Source: Xanthocytophaga agilis (lineage in GTDB: Bacteria > Bacteroidota > Bacteroidia > Cytophagales > 172606-1). Taken from it: DNA of 64,000 bases. The notes beneath the pieces were generated by a model. It was not told the DNA's origin, ran no database searches, and saw only the letters and a list, made by a program, of their open reading frames with translations. Of this stretch, positions 1 through 8,864 are shown piece by piece. The stretch spans positions 287,451 to 351,450 of the forward strand of contig NZ_JASJOU010000011.1 in assembly GCF_030068605.1 (NCBI RefSeq), read 5' to 3'. A program made the translations under genes and the position numbers. Positions within the stretch are counted from its first letter, which is position 1, and each line of letters opens with the position of its first letter.

Positions 1-372
1 GAACGTTCCGGATGGGCCATTGCTATCTGGATTATGTGCTCCAATACTGCTCAGGTTTACTACATAAGAAACTTCGGCTAAGCGAATCGTCTGAGCATAG
101 GTCTCACCAATTTCTGTTACAAATTTTTGATAATCATGAGTATGATAATTAGGAGGAACCATTGTATATACTGCATCTGCTCCCGAAAATGTTTGAATGA
201 GGAAATCAGCATCTTCTATTAAACCAATGGCTGCAGTAGCACCAATTTCTTTAATAGCTTTAACTCGGGATGAATCATGGCTTATGACAGTAACTATATG
301 TCCTTTTTGGATTAATTGTTCTGTGAGTCTGCGGCTTACATTGCCTAATGACCCTGTAATAATGATCTTCAT
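1..372 (-). CDS. NmrA-like NAD(P)-binding protein, 3'-truncated by window edge
   Basis: The reverse complement from ATG at 372 reads openly for 124 codons to the window edge, so the C-terminal half is missing. The N-terminus carries a Rossmann dinucleotide-binding signature, ITGSLGNVSRRL at residues 5-16, and the NmrA-type MVPP segment at 71-74, followed by NLSSIGAH at 106-113, the usual strand after the cofactor loop. NmrA/YtfG-type atypical SDRs bind NAD(P) and act as redox sensors or quinone reductases. The gene is divergent from an HxlR regulator, the common arrangement for this pair, and I infer the regulator controls it. The exact substrate is unknown. Family call is firm; role is inferred. 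Confidence 0.85.
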   Translation of the reverse strand, partial: MKIIITGSLGNVSRRLTEQLIQKGHIVTVISHDSSRVKAIKEIGATAAIGLIEDADFLIQTFSGADAVYTMVPPNYHTHDYQKFVTEIGETYAQTIRLAEVSYVVNLSSIGAHNPDSNGPSGTF

Positions 373-384
373 GTTTTTATAGTA

Positions 385-418
385 TTTGTTGGATTGTATA
401 CCAGCAAAAGTATTTTTG
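385..418 (+). promoter_or_regulatory. Promoter of the HxlR regulator gene
   Basis: A perfect Bacteroidota -7 element of the form TAnnTTTG (TATTTTTG, 411-418) is preceded by TTTG at 385-388 and by TTG at 389-391, the latter giving the preferred 19-nt spacer. The start codon at 460 follows about 35 nt after the expected transcription start. The match is by eye; no start site has been measured. Confidence 0.55.
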
Positions 419-435
419 CACTTACTTTTCTACAA
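405..435 (-). promoter_or_regulatory. Promoter of the nmrA-like gene, overlapping the hxlR promoter
   Basis: On the minus strand TACTTTTG (plus 405-412) is a perfect TAnnTTTG element. TTG (plus 433-435) lies 20 nt upstream as the -33 element. Its -7 box shares the TA at 411-412 with the plus-strand -7 box, so the two divergent promoters interlock and RNA polymerase could occupy only one at a time. Confidence 0.5.
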
Positions 436-438
436 GTA
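423..438. promoter_or_regulatory. Candidate HxlR operator, TACTT-N6-AAGTA
   Basis: A perfect 5-bp inverted repeat with a 6-nt spacer covers the expected transcription start of hxlR and the -33 element of the divergent nmrA-like gene. DUF24/HxlR repressors such as YodB bind TACT-Nx-AGTA type sites. Here the spacing between TACT and AGTA is 8 nt. The position would let one dimer repress both genes. Binding is inferred. Confidence 0.45.
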
Positions 439-459
439 CTTACCCTAAAGTATGTATCC

Positions 460-858
460 ATGACAAAAGTGAAAGAAGCTTCAACTATCCAGGAAAATAA
501 GAAGATTGCTTACGCAGAATGTCCTATAACCTATGTGATGGAAAAAATAGGAGGATATTGGAAACCTATTATTCTATTTCAACTTCTTACAGGTAGTAAA
601 AGATATAGCGAATTAAGAAAAGGTATTCCTGCTATCACAGAAAAAGTGCTGATCCAGCATTTGAAGCAACTAGAGGCTGATAATCTTATACATCGAGAAT
701 CTAAACCTGTTGTTCCTCCTCAGGTTACCTATAGCCTTACTGATTCTGGTATAGCATTGCGACCTGTTTTATATGCAATGGCAATCTGGGCAGTGGATGA
801 CAGCAAAGAAAATGCGGATACTTTTTCCCGAAAGCTGGAGGACTTTCCTGCCGCTTAA
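460..858 (+). CDS. HxlR (DUF24)-family winged-helix transcriptional regulator
   Basis: From ATG 460 the protein is 132 residues, normal for the family. An in-frame upstream ATG at 394 would add 22 residues overlapping the promoter and is rejected. It opens with the HxlR signature: Cys21-Pro, then IGGYWKPIILFQL, followed by the recognition region RYSELRKGIPAITEKVLIQHLKQLE (about 48-72) and a wing with VTYSLTDSG. Cys21 occupies the position of the redox-sensing cysteine of YodB/HypR-type members and is the only Cys I see in the trimmed protein. It probably represses itself and the divergent nmrA-like gene, possibly in response to quinone or electrophile stress; this is inference. Confidence 0.88.
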   Translation: MTKVKEASTIQENKKIAYAECPITYVMEKIGGYWKPIILFQLLTGSKRYSELRKGIPAITEKVLIQHLKQLEADNLIHRESKPVVPPQVTYSLTDSGIALRPVLYAMAIWAVDDSKENADTFSRKLEDFPAA

Positions 859-1007
859 CCTTTTGAAGAAAAAGAGAAGTTATTCAGAATTTAATCTTAT
901 TTAATTGCTATACAGGTATTTATGACGAATAAATGAGGCATGAATTTTTGAATAAAAAGTTCATGACAATTAGTAGATAACTTCTATCATCTTATTTTTT
1001 ATCAATA

Positions 1008-2033
1008 ATGGAGCTTCAGAAATCTTCTTTACTTAAGCTGGCAATAGGTGCAGGCATCTTGTGGGCCGCAAAATCATGGATTCGGATGCGTCGGTCTTTC
1101 AATGTTGAAGGCAAAGTAATTGTGATTACAGGCGGAACTCGTGGCCTGGGTTTATCTATTGCCAGAGAACTAGCTTCTCAGAAAGCAAAACTAGCTATTT
1201 GCTCTCGAAATATAGAGCAACTGAAAGATGCAGAAGAAGAATTGAAAGACTATGGTATAGATGTGCTTGCTCTGCGTTGTGATATTACCAAACAAAGAGA
1301 CGTAGAAGAAATGATGGAGCAGGTTTATGATCATTTTGGACAAATAGATGTATTGATTAATAATGCTGGAATTATAGAAGTAGGGCCATTAGACAATCAG
1401 GCAAATACGGATTATGAGGAAGCTATCCGTACACATTTGTATGCTTCTATCTATACAGTATATTCTGCATTACCCTATATGAGGCAAACAGGTAGAGGAC
1501 GCATTGTAAATATTTCCTCAATAGGAGGCAAAGTAGGGGTTCCGCATCTGGCACCTTATTCTGCCAGTAAGTTTGCATTGGCAGGCTTCTCTAAAACTTT
1601 ACGGGCAGAATTATTACGTGAAGGGATTATTGTAACAACTGTATATCCAGGACTGATGCGTACAGGTAGTCCAAGAAATGTTACCGTAAAGGGACAACAT
1701 CAGAAGGAATATGCATGGTTTAAGACAAGTGCATCTTTGCCACTTCTGACAGCTAGTGCGGAAAATGCCGCATTACAAATTGTATCTGCTTTAAAAACTG
1801 GACGTGCAGAACTTGTCATTACGTTACCAGCTAAACTGATATCTGTTTTGGACGAATTATTCCCTGAGTTATCTGCTGACTTTTTTGCTTTGATGAATAG
1901 ATTTCTTCCAGCTGCTTCTCCTGAAGGCCAACATAGTCTGGGGCGCAAAGGGTATGAAAGCGAAAGTGCTGCATCGCAGACTGTTTTGTCTCGACCAAGT
2001 GATCAGGCAGCCGTGCAGAATAATGAACTTTAA
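1008..2033 (+). CDS. Short-chain dehydrogenase/reductase with N-terminal membrane anchor
   Basis: Classical SDR, 341 residues. Visible motifs are TGGTRGLG (41-48, cofactor glycine motif), NNAG (118-121), the active-site serine at 170/171 in NISSIGG, and Y184-x3-K188. Arg70-region residues after strand 2 (ICSRN) suggest NADP(H) preference. A hydrophobic stretch at about 8-21 could anchor it to the inner membrane. The C-terminal 80 residues extend beyond a minimal SDR and end in a Ser/Gln-rich tail. It stands alone: a strong hairpin follows and the next gene is convergent. Substrate cannot be deduced. Confidence 0.88.
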   Translation: MELQKSSLLKLAIGAGILWAAKSWIRMRRSFNVEGKVIVITGGTRGLGLSIARELASQKAKLAICSRNIEQLKDAEEELKDYGIDVLALRCDITKQRDVEEMMEQVYDHFGQIDVLINNAGIIEVGPLDNQANTDYEEAIRTHLYASIYTVYSALPYMRQTGRGRIVNISSIGGKVGVPHLAPYSASKFALAGFSKTLRAELLREGIIVTTVYPGLMRTGSPRNVTVKGQHQKEYAWFKTSASLPLLTASAENAALQIVSALKTGRAELVITLPAKLISVLDELFPELSADFFALMNRFLPAASPEGQHSLGRKGYESESAASQTVLSRPSDQAAVQNNEL

Positions 2034-2050
2034 GTATCTCAGTTCCTGAA

Positions 2051-2103
2051 TAATAATACAAAGCCTCAGAATTTTCTATAAATTCTGAGGCTTTGTATTA
2101 TTA
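2051..2103. terminator. Bidirectional terminator, perfect 24-bp stem
   Basis: Arms 2051-2074 and 2080-2103 are perfectly complementary with a 5-nt loop. The arms end in A/T-rich sequence, so each strand supplies its own U-rich tail. It sits between the converging SDR and metallo-hydrolase genes. Confidence 0.85.
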
Positions 2104-2131
2104 TTAGTGGCCTTATCTATAGATACCTTCT

Positions 2132-3112
2132 TTACAAAATTGATTTTATACCCCGGCGGTTTCTTGTATGATGCACCCATGCATAGGTAGCAATACCTGC
2201 CAGAATTGCCCCACCAATCATGCCTAATACTTTAGGCAGCGGATCTGCAACAGGAGGAGGTACAAAATCTACACCTTGTTCACTAAAGCGGGCAGGTTCC
2301 TGTACATACCGACCTTTAGCCGGAAGTGCCTCCTGTGAAAAATTTTCAGCCAGTTGATGTAATGCCTTTAGCATAAACGGACCTTGCATAGGTAATCCGT
2401 GTCCTGTAGCAACAACATTGGGCTCTAAACTTGCCAGTGTTTCTACGGAACGTCTGGCTGCCTCCCAATCTTGGGTGAAATAAGCAGGTGGTCTGTGAAT
2501 TTCTTGTTTTTTAGTAACTGTTGCAGCCCAAAACGATTCTTGGTTGGTTGTTACAAAAGCATCTCCAGCGATCAAAACCCGATCTGATTCTCTGAAAAGA
2601 GAAATGTGTCCTGGTGCATGTCCTGGTGTATGGATAATACGCCATCCTGGTAATTCTTCTAGTTCTCCATTCGATGGGATCAATCGGACACGATCTTTCA
2701 GATCAATGGGCTTGGTCGGAAATAATCGGGCTATTTCAGTCATGAGACCTCCTCCTACTGTAGGATCAGGAGGAGGATAACTAGCCTTTCCTGTCAGATA
2801 GGGTAACTCAAGAGAGTGAGCATATACAGGCACATCCCATTCTTTTACTAATGTCTCCAATGACCCTATATGGTCAAAATGTCCATGTGTTAATACAATA
2901 GCTTTGGGATGTGCTCCTTCCCCAAAACATGTCTCTGCTGCTTTTTTTATGCGTTTAGCATTTCCCGGCAAACCTGCGTCAACTAGTACCCAATTGTCTT
3001 TGGTGCCAATCATATAGGCATTAACAATAAGAATAGGTATTCCTACAACTCCTGGTGCCACAGGTTTGAGGGTTCCCCATTGTGGCGGTTTAACTAGAGT
3101 GTTTGTTTCCAT
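2132..3112 (-). CDS. Metallo-beta-lactamase-fold hydrolase with C-terminal membrane helix
   Basis: Start taken at the ATG at 3112 (326 residues). The in-frame ATG at 3220 would add 36 residues without family similarity. Zinc-site motifs of the MBL superfamily are complete: H76-x-H78-x-D80-H81, H165 in HTPGHAPGH, D184 in AGDAF and H238 in TGHG. The HTPGHAPGH form is typical of the glyoxalase II/lactonase-like branch that hydrolyses thioesters or lactones. A hydrophobic segment near the C-terminus (VLGMIGGAILAGIATYAWV) suggests membrane attachment. Convergent with the SDR and divergent from susC. Substrate unknown. Confidence 0.85.
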   Translation of the reverse strand: METNTLVKPPQWGTLKPVAPGVVGIPILIVNAYMIGTKDNWVLVDAGLPGNAKRIKKAAETCFGEGAHPKAIVLTHGHFDHIGSLETLVKEWDVPVYAHSLELPYLTGKASYPPPDPTVGGGLMTEIARLFPTKPIDLKDRVRLIPSNGELEELPGWRIIHTPGHAPGHISLFRESDRVLIAGDAFVTTNQESFWAATVTKKQEIHRPPAYFTQDWEAARRSVETLASLEPNVVATGHGLPMQGPFMLKALHQLAENFSQEALPAKGRYVQEPARFSEQGVDFVPPPVADPLPKVLGMIGGAILAGIATYAWVHHTRNRRGIKSIL

Positions 3113-3551
3113 ACATCTGAATGTGTTTTGTTTATAACATACTGCGGCTATATAGTTAGTAAAGCCACAGAAAGATTTGTAAGCAGCTAAAAAAATATGC
3201 CCAGAATAGAGAAATGACAACTTTCACACACAAAGAATTTTTACAAACAACTATACTACCTTATTACAAGAGCATCATAGAGATACTATATATTTCTAAC
3301 CTTTACAGTCTGACTATTATGTATTTATAGTACTTAGTAGAGCTTCTTGTAAGTATTGTAAAAGAAAACATAGAAATTGTTACAATGTAAATATTCCTAT
3401 ATTTTCTGTAAAAAAGCAATTGACCGTATAAAAAACTGTTAAAATATTTTTATTCAAAATTTTTATCGGTATTTGAGGTATAACTCAAATTTATTATCAT
3501 TGCAAATCACAAATTAATTAAACCTAATTCAAAAAGTAAAACACAAGCAGT
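3113..3551. other. Non-coding region between the divergent MBL hydrolase and susC genes
   Basis: Apart from the rejected N-terminal extension of the hydrolase ORF, nothing coding is visible. The right part holds the susC promoter and an inverted repeat, annotated separately. The rest is A/T-rich with no clear element. Confidence 0.6.
3471..3502 (+). promoter_or_regulatory. susC promoter with overlapping inverted repeat
   Basis: TTTG (3472-3475) is followed after 19 nt by TATCATTG (3495-3502), one mismatch from TAnnTTTG. A perfect 7-bp inverted repeat, ATTTGAG-N6-CTCAAAT (3471-3490), covers the -33 box and half of the spacer, where a repressor or activator would be expected. No regulator gene lies next to the locus. 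Confidence 0.45.
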
Positions 3552-6542
3552 ATGCAGAAAAATGTACTCTTTTTTACTTGTTTGATGCTTATTCTCGGTA
3601 TAAATACTACTTTGATGGCTCAGACAAGAGCAGTAACTGGCAAAGTTATTGCTGATGACGGAAGTGCTCTTCCAGGCTTAAATGTGTTAGTAAAAGGCAC
3701 AACTATTGGAACTACCACCAATGTAGAAGGACGGTATAGTATCAGTGTTCCTGAGAATTCTGTTTTGATTTTCAGCTTTGTAGGGATGAATACAAAGGAA
3801 GTTGTGGTAGGTAGTCAAAGTGTAATTGATGTTACAATGACTTCCGATGCAAAGGCATTGAGTGAAGTAGTGGTTACTGGGTATGGGGTTGCTCAGAAAG
3901 CAAAAGATTTGACTGGATCAGTCTCAACTGTAAAAGGAAGTACAATTGAGAACTTGCCTATGCAAACTTTTGATCGGGCATTGCAGGGGAGAGCTGCAGG
4001 TGTACAGATAACAGCAGCAAGTGGTGCACCTGGAGGTGCCATCAATGTTCGTATACGAGGTATTGGTTCAATTAATGCAGGTACAAGTCCATTGTACATT
4101 GTTGATGGTGTACAGGTTGCTGATGGATCTCTAGGTTCCCAGGCGTCTACCAATGTGCTGGCCTCAATCAATCCTAATGATATAGAGTCAATAGAAGTGC
4201 TGAAAGATGCAGCTGCGAGTTCTATTTATGGTGCTCAGGCTGCAAATGGTGTTGTAGTTATCACAACAAAGAAGGGAAAAGAAGGAAAGACTATATTTTC
4301 TTTATCGGCCCAACATGGTAAGGTTGAACCGATTGGAGTTTATGATGTTTTAACAGCATCTGAATTTGCGACATTGAAAATCGAATCATACGTTAATCGG
4401 GCGGTCAGGACAGGGACTGATGTAGCAAAGGCAAGAACAGACGCTATTGCTGCCTATGGGGACCCTGCGACAGTACAGAACACTGATTGGCAGGATGCCG
4501 TTTACAGAACTGCACGTATACGCTCATACGATTTATCTGCAAAAGGAGGTAACGATAAAACACGGTTTTATGTATCCGGATCCTATAACTTTCAGGAAGG
4601 ACAAATCATAAAGTCTGATTTTAAACGGGGAACGTTCAGACTTAACTTAGAGCATAAAGCTAATGATAAACTATCGTTTGAAGCAAAAATAAACTTGGCC
4701 TCTACTGTTCAGAATGGTGCTATTGCAGATGGTGCATTTATTAATAGCCCATTTTTTGCTGCTGCACTTATTCTTCCTAACCAGCCAATCTATAATGAAG
4801 ATGGTACTTTGCGTAGACCAACCGGCACATTCAGTTATAATCCAGTGCAAAATGCCTTGTACGAAACTCGTTTAACGAAGACAAAGCAAACTGTAAGTAG
4901 TTTTGCTGCAGTTTATCAGATATTACCAGGTTTAAATTTCCGGTCTTTCTATGGTATAGATTATGCTGTTAATAATGATGAAAACTTCCGTAGTCCTTTA
5001 TCTCCAAATTTCTCGTCTACCAATGGTTCCGGAAGTAATACAAACCGTAGCACATTAAACTGGAATACAAACCAAACGTTAAACTGGGCACACACATTTA
5101 AAGATGTTCATAATGTAAGCGGTGTTGTTGGTGCAGAATTCAGACAAGAAATCAGAGAAAGCTTCACAGCCGCTGGTAATCAATTTCCTGCAAACGGGTT
5201 ATTTACTACATTGGCAGCAGCAGCTACTCCAACTTCAGCAACAGCTACTTATACCACATGGAAGATTGGGAGCTTCTTTGGACAGGCTAAGTATGATTAC
5301 AAAGACAAATACTTATTTACCGCTACTGTAAGATATGATGGATCTTCCAAATTTGGTAAGAATAAAAGATGGGGATTATTCTATGCCGGATCTGCTGGCT
5401 GGAGACTGTCAGGTGAAGAGTTCTTAAAAGATGTCACATTTATAGATGATTTAAAAATTAGGGCTAGTTATGGAACAAGTGGTAATTCTCAGATCGATAA
5501 CTTTGCATCAAGAGCTCTTTATGGATTGGGTGGCCAATATTTGAGTTCTCCAGGGATTCGTCCAAGCCAACTTGGAAACGATGATCTAACTTGGGAAGAA
5601 GCAAAAACTGTAGATCTTGGCCTGGATTATTCTTTCTTCAATGGACGTGTTTATGGCTCTTTTGACGTTTACAGAAAACGTAATGAAAAGCTTTTACTGC
5701 AAAAGCAACTTCCAGGAGATAGTGGATTTGAATCTATTATGCAAAATGTTGGTGTAGTTCAGAATGATGGCCTTGAAATTCAGATTGGAACTGTTAATAT
5801 AAATTACAATGGTTTCAAATGGGCTACTGATTTTAATATCAGCTTTCAGCGAAATAAAATTGTTGAATTAAATGATGGGTTAAAAAATATTGGTACTTCC
5901 TATTGGGTAGGGCAACCTGTTCTTATTAACTGGTTACCAACTTATGCAGGTGTTAACCCTGCCGATGGACGTGCTATGTGGTTGGATACATTAGGGAATA
6001 TTACATATAATCCTGTAGCTCGTGATTCTAGAATACAAGGAAGTCCCATTCCTAAATCATTTGGTGGTTTGTCCAATACATTTTCCTATAAAGGCATCAC
6101 ATTAGAAATATTCTTCCAAGGTCAGTTTGGTAATAAGGCATTGAATAATAACGGATTCTTTCTGGAAAACTCTGCCAGTGGTGGTTGGAACAACATAAGT
6201 TCTCAATTAGAGAGATGGCAAAGCCCTGGAGATATTACCAGTGTACCTCGTCCTTATGAAGGTGGAACAGAACCAGGCAGTGCTAACTATGCTGGTATTT
6301 TCTCCAGTAAACATATCGAAGATGCTTCTTACATTCGTTTAAAACAACTTACTGTAAGTTATGATTTTCCGGTTGGGTTAATTTCGAAAGTCAGGTTGAG
6401 TAAAGTTCGGCTATTTGTGCAAGGTTTAAACCTGGTGACCTGGACAAAATATAAAGGTCTAGACCCTGAATTAGTCACAACAGAATTGGGAAGATATCCT
6501 CAACCTCGCCAATATACTGCAGGCTTACAAGTTGAATTTTAA
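3552..6542 (+). CDS. SusC/RagA-family TonB-dependent outer-membrane transporter
   Basis: 996 residues, usual SusC size. Signal peptide 1-23 (cleavage after MAQ region), then a carboxypeptidase-regulatory-like beta-sandwich (about 24-110: TGKVIADDGSALPGLNVLV), the SusC signature VVVTGYG, the plug with RIRGIGSINAGTSPLYIVDG, and a beta-barrel ending in aromatic residue F, as expected for BAM substrates. SusC proteins import oligosaccharides or peptides with energy from TonB. The downstream susD gene begins 20 nt after the stop. No glycosidase, sulfatase, sigma/anti-sigma or hybrid two-component gene is adjacent, so the substrate cannot be predicted. Confidence 0.95.
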   Translation: MQKNVLFFTCLMLILGINTTLMAQTRAVTGKVIADDGSALPGLNVLVKGTTIGTTTNVEGRYSISVPENSVLIFSFVGMNTKEVVVGSQSVIDVTMTSDAKALSEVVVTGYGVAQKAKDLTGSVSTVKGSTIENLPMQTFDRALQGRAAGVQITAASGAPGGAINVRIRGIGSINAGTSPLYIVDGVQVADGSLGSQASTNVLASINPNDIESIEVLKDAAASSIYGAQAANGVVVITTKKGKEGKTIFSLSAQHGKVEPIGVYDVLTASEFATLKIESYVNRAVRTGTDVAKARTDAIAAYGDPATVQNTDWQDAVYRTARIRSYDLSAKGGNDKTRFYVSGSYNFQEGQIIKSDFKRGTFRLNLEHKANDKLSFEAKINLASTVQNGAIADGAFINSPFFAAALILPNQPIYNEDGTLRRPTGTFSYNPVQNALYETRLTKTKQTVSSFAAVYQILPGLNFRSFYGIDYAVNNDENFRSPLSPNFSSTNGSGSNTNRSTLNWNTNQTLNWAHTFKDVHNVSGVVGAEFRQEIRESFTAAGNQFPANGLFTTLAAAATPTSATATYTTWKIGSFFGQAKYDYKDKYLFTATVRYDGSSKFGKNKRWGLFYAGSAGWRLSGEEFLKDVTFIDDLKIRASYGTSGNSQIDNFASRALYGLGGQYLSSPGIRPSQLGNDDLTWEEAKTVDLGLDYSFFNGRVYGSFDVYRKRNEKLLLQKQLPGDSGFESIMQNVGVVQNDGLEIQIGTVNINYNGFKWATDFNISFQRNKIVELNDGLKNIGTSYWVGQPVLINWLPTYAGVNPADGRAMWLDTLGNITYNPVARDSRIQGSPIPKSFGGLSNTFSYKGITLEIFFQGQFGNKALNNNGFFLENSASGGWNNISSQLERWQSPGDITSVPRPYEGGTEPGSANYAGIFSSKHIEDASYIRLKQLTVSYDFPVGLISKVRLSKVRLFVQGLNLVTWTKYKGLDPELVTTELGRYPQPRQYTAGLQVEF

Positions 6543-6561
6543 TTCAAAATTACTTACTGAT

Positions 6562-7974
6562 ATGCTTATTCATAAACAAAATATATTCGTTATTTTTCTA
6601 ATAGGGCTAATATTATTCTCTACCTCTTGTGGAGATTCGTTAGATACAGAGCCTAAACAATCTATTAGTTCTTCTCTTGCTCTCAATGATATAGAGGGTG
6701 CCAGATCATTATTAAATTCTGTTTATGATCGGCTACAGCCTTCTGCATACTATGGAAGAGATCAAATGTTACAGCCTGAAATTATGGCAGATAATATGCG
6801 ACTTACAAACTCTAATTCCAACCGGTATGTGGGAGAGCGGCAAAATTCACCAGGTTCTCATATGAACAGATGGATCAATAGTTATGCTGCTATCAATGAA
6901 GCCAATTCTATCATAACTAATATAGATAATATATCTGCTTCTGCAACTGATAAGGCTCAACTAAAAGCTGAATCTCTCTTCTTAAGAGGTCTTCTTTATT
7001 TTGACCTAGCAAGAATATATGCATATGAGCCAACTAAAGTTGTTAATGGATGGAATAATGGTGTTATAATTAGATTGACTCCAACTCTTACGATTACAGA
7101 TTCTGATTTAAGAGCTCGTTCAACTGTAGAAGAGGTCTATTTGCAAATAGAAAAAGATTTGAAGGATGCGATTGATCTTTTTCCTGCAGTTACATCAACA
7201 ACTTCCAGATATCGCGCAAATAAAACAGCTGCACAAGCATTGTTAGCACGAGTATATTTGTATTGGGAAAAGTATACCAGTGCAATCCAGTATGCTACCG
7301 ATGCATTAGCTTCTCCTATTGCTTCATTAGTTCCAGGTACAGGTTTTGCCAATGCATTTCAAACTGCACCTAATCCTGAATCAATGTTTGAGTTAAGTTA
7401 TGTACAAGCAACAGAAAATCTTTCTGCAAATGATTCACCTCAATCTTTAACTAATAATAACTTGGTTGGAGCTTGGGGAGATGCAGTTCCAACAGATGAA
7501 GTCTATAACCTGTATGAGGATGCTGATTATAGAAAAACTTTATTTAAAGAAGCTACTAAAGGCTCTGAATCTGTCTTCTACTTACAGAAATATACAGGAG
7601 CAAGAGGAGCCTGGACTGATAATATTCCAGTGATTCGTTATGCGGAGGTTCTACTGATTCGCGCAGAAGCATATGCTGAGACTGAACAACTTGAATTAGC
7701 ATTAAAAGATCTGAATACTATACGAGAAAGAAGTGGTGCTTCTTTAATTGTTTCAGATTCGAAAGAAGGTGTCGTAGATGCAATTTTGACTGAAAGAAGA
7801 CTAGAACTTTTATTTGAAGGCCATCGCTGGTTCGATTTAAAGCGGAAAGGGCGTGATATTACTAAAGCCGGCCTATCTGCAGTTGTTCCATATGATGACT
7901 ATCGCATCTTGGGACCTATACCTACTGGTCAGGTTACATTTAATAATAAACTAAAACAAAACCCTGGTTATTAA
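6562..7974 (+). CDS. SusD/RagB-family substrate-binding lipoprotein
   Basis: From ATG 6562 the product is 470 residues with a lipoprotein signal ending at Cys23 (FSTSC). The alternative ATG at 6532 overlaps susC by 11 nt and gives a poorer leader. The C-terminal RagB/SusD region is clear: YAEVLLIRAEAYAETEQ, a tetratricopeptide-like helix pair with LNTIRERSG, and ERRLELLFEGHRWFDLKRKG. SusD caps the SusC barrel at the cell surface and captures the ligand. Co-transcribed with susC and probably with the following small lipoprotein gene. Confidence 0.95.
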   Translation: MLIHKQNIFVIFLIGLILFSTSCGDSLDTEPKQSISSSLALNDIEGARSLLNSVYDRLQPSAYYGRDQMLQPEIMADNMRLTNSNSNRYVGERQNSPGSHMNRWINSYAAINEANSIITNIDNISASATDKAQLKAESLFLRGLLYFDLARIYAYEPTKVVNGWNNGVIIRLTPTLTITDSDLRARSTVEEVYLQIEKDLKDAIDLFPAVTSTTSRYRANKTAAQALLARVYLYWEKYTSAIQYATDALASPIASLVPGTGFANAFQTAPNPESMFELSYVQATENLSANDSPQSLTNNNLVGAWGDAVPTDEVYNLYEDADYRKTLFKEATKGSESVFYLQKYTGARGAWTDNIPVIRYAEVLLIRAEAYAETEQLELALKDLNTIRERSGASLIVSDSKEGVVDAILTERRLELLFEGHRWFDLKRKGRDITKAGLSAVVPYDDYRILGPIPTGQVTFNNKLKQNPGY

Positions 7975-7990
7975 TTAAACAAGAGAGCTG

Positions 7991-8029
7991 GTTCACCTTA
8001 TAGGTGTGTATTCAAATAATAAGGTGAAC
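7991..8029. other. Intra-operon stem-loop after susD
   Basis: Arms 7991-8001 and 8019-8029 are perfectly complementary over 11 bp with a 17-nt loop. No U-tract follows, so it is more likely a transcript stabiliser or processing site than a full terminator. It lies between susD and the third gene, where it could set different mRNA levels. Confidence 0.45.
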
Positions 8030-8068
8030 TATATGGAATATAAATAAACGAACTTAGATTTCTCAATC

Positions 8069-8581
8069 ATGAAAATTAACTATATAGCCATAGTATTACT
8101 TGCAGTAAGCAGTATCTTAATGAGCTCCTGTATGGAAGAGGAAGACTTTCACTACACTGATCCTACTTTAGTTGAATTTAAAAATGATAGATTCGGATTG
8201 ACCGCTCAGCCTGCAAATAACACTGCAAATACATTTAATTCCAGAACTGTAAAACAGGGATTGGTTCGGGATAGTATATTAGTCCAACTTGTAGGGCCTC
8301 AAAAATCTGTTGAGACAGAAATTAATTATGTGGTGGATGGACCTAATTCTAGTAATGCAGTTACAACTGCTGAAGAAGGTATAAATTTTAACTTTGAAAC
8401 TACAAAAGGAAAGGTAATTATACCTGCAAATAGTAGCTTTGGATACATTAAACTAAGTTTACTATCTGGAATTGCAGAAGGAGAGACACAAACAAAGAGA
8501 ATTGTCTTCACTTTGATGGGCAATGAAGATATAGGACCCAGCCAGAATTATAAAATTTTTACTTACACTATTACAAGATAA
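8069..8581 (+). CDS. Small surface lipoprotein, third gene of the SusCD locus
   Basis: 170 residues with a lipoprotein signal (lipid cysteine at 21, MSSC) followed by acidic residues (MEEEDF), the surface-export type signal of Bacteroidota lipoproteins. The rest looks like an all-beta domain: VQLVGPQKSVETEINYVVDG, then AEEGINFNF and GKVIIPANSSFGYIKLSLL, a pattern resembling Calx-beta or DUF4843-type modules, and it ends in a beta strand. It probably assists ligand binding by the SusC/SusD pair. I cannot name the family with certainty. Confidence 0.75.
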   Translation: MKINYIAIVLLAVSSILMSSCMEEEDFHYTDPTLVEFKNDRFGLTAQPANNTANTFNSRTVKQGLVRDSILVQLVGPQKSVETEINYVVDGPNSSNAVTTAEEGINFNFETTKGKVIIPANSSFGYIKLSLLSGIAEGETQTKRIVFTLMGNEDIGPSQNYKIFTYTITR

Positions 8582-8634
8582 TTGTAGTGTGGTCTATTTA
8601 TTGGTTAGTAAAAATTCTTGATATTCACTTTGAG

Positions 8635-8666
8635 AATGCCTGGCTTGATAGTCAGGCATTTTTTAT
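8635..8666 (+). terminator. Rho-independent terminator of the susCD operon
   Basis: An 8-bp GC-containing stem (8635-8642 with 8653-8660), 10-nt loop, followed directly by a run of T residues. Confidence 0.75.
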
Positions 8667-8864
8667 ATACAATCGATTGTATCAGGTTTATACAAAACTG
8701 AATAGTTTATCACTTGTTTTTCTTATAAATATTTTTCAATAGAGAATTTTTGTATTTGTAGGGTTACTATTCTTTACTATTTACATAAAGCTACATAAGT
8801 AAATTATTTGCAAGCTGTTCATTATGAGTATTATATAATAGTTATAACTTAACTCTGATAAAAG

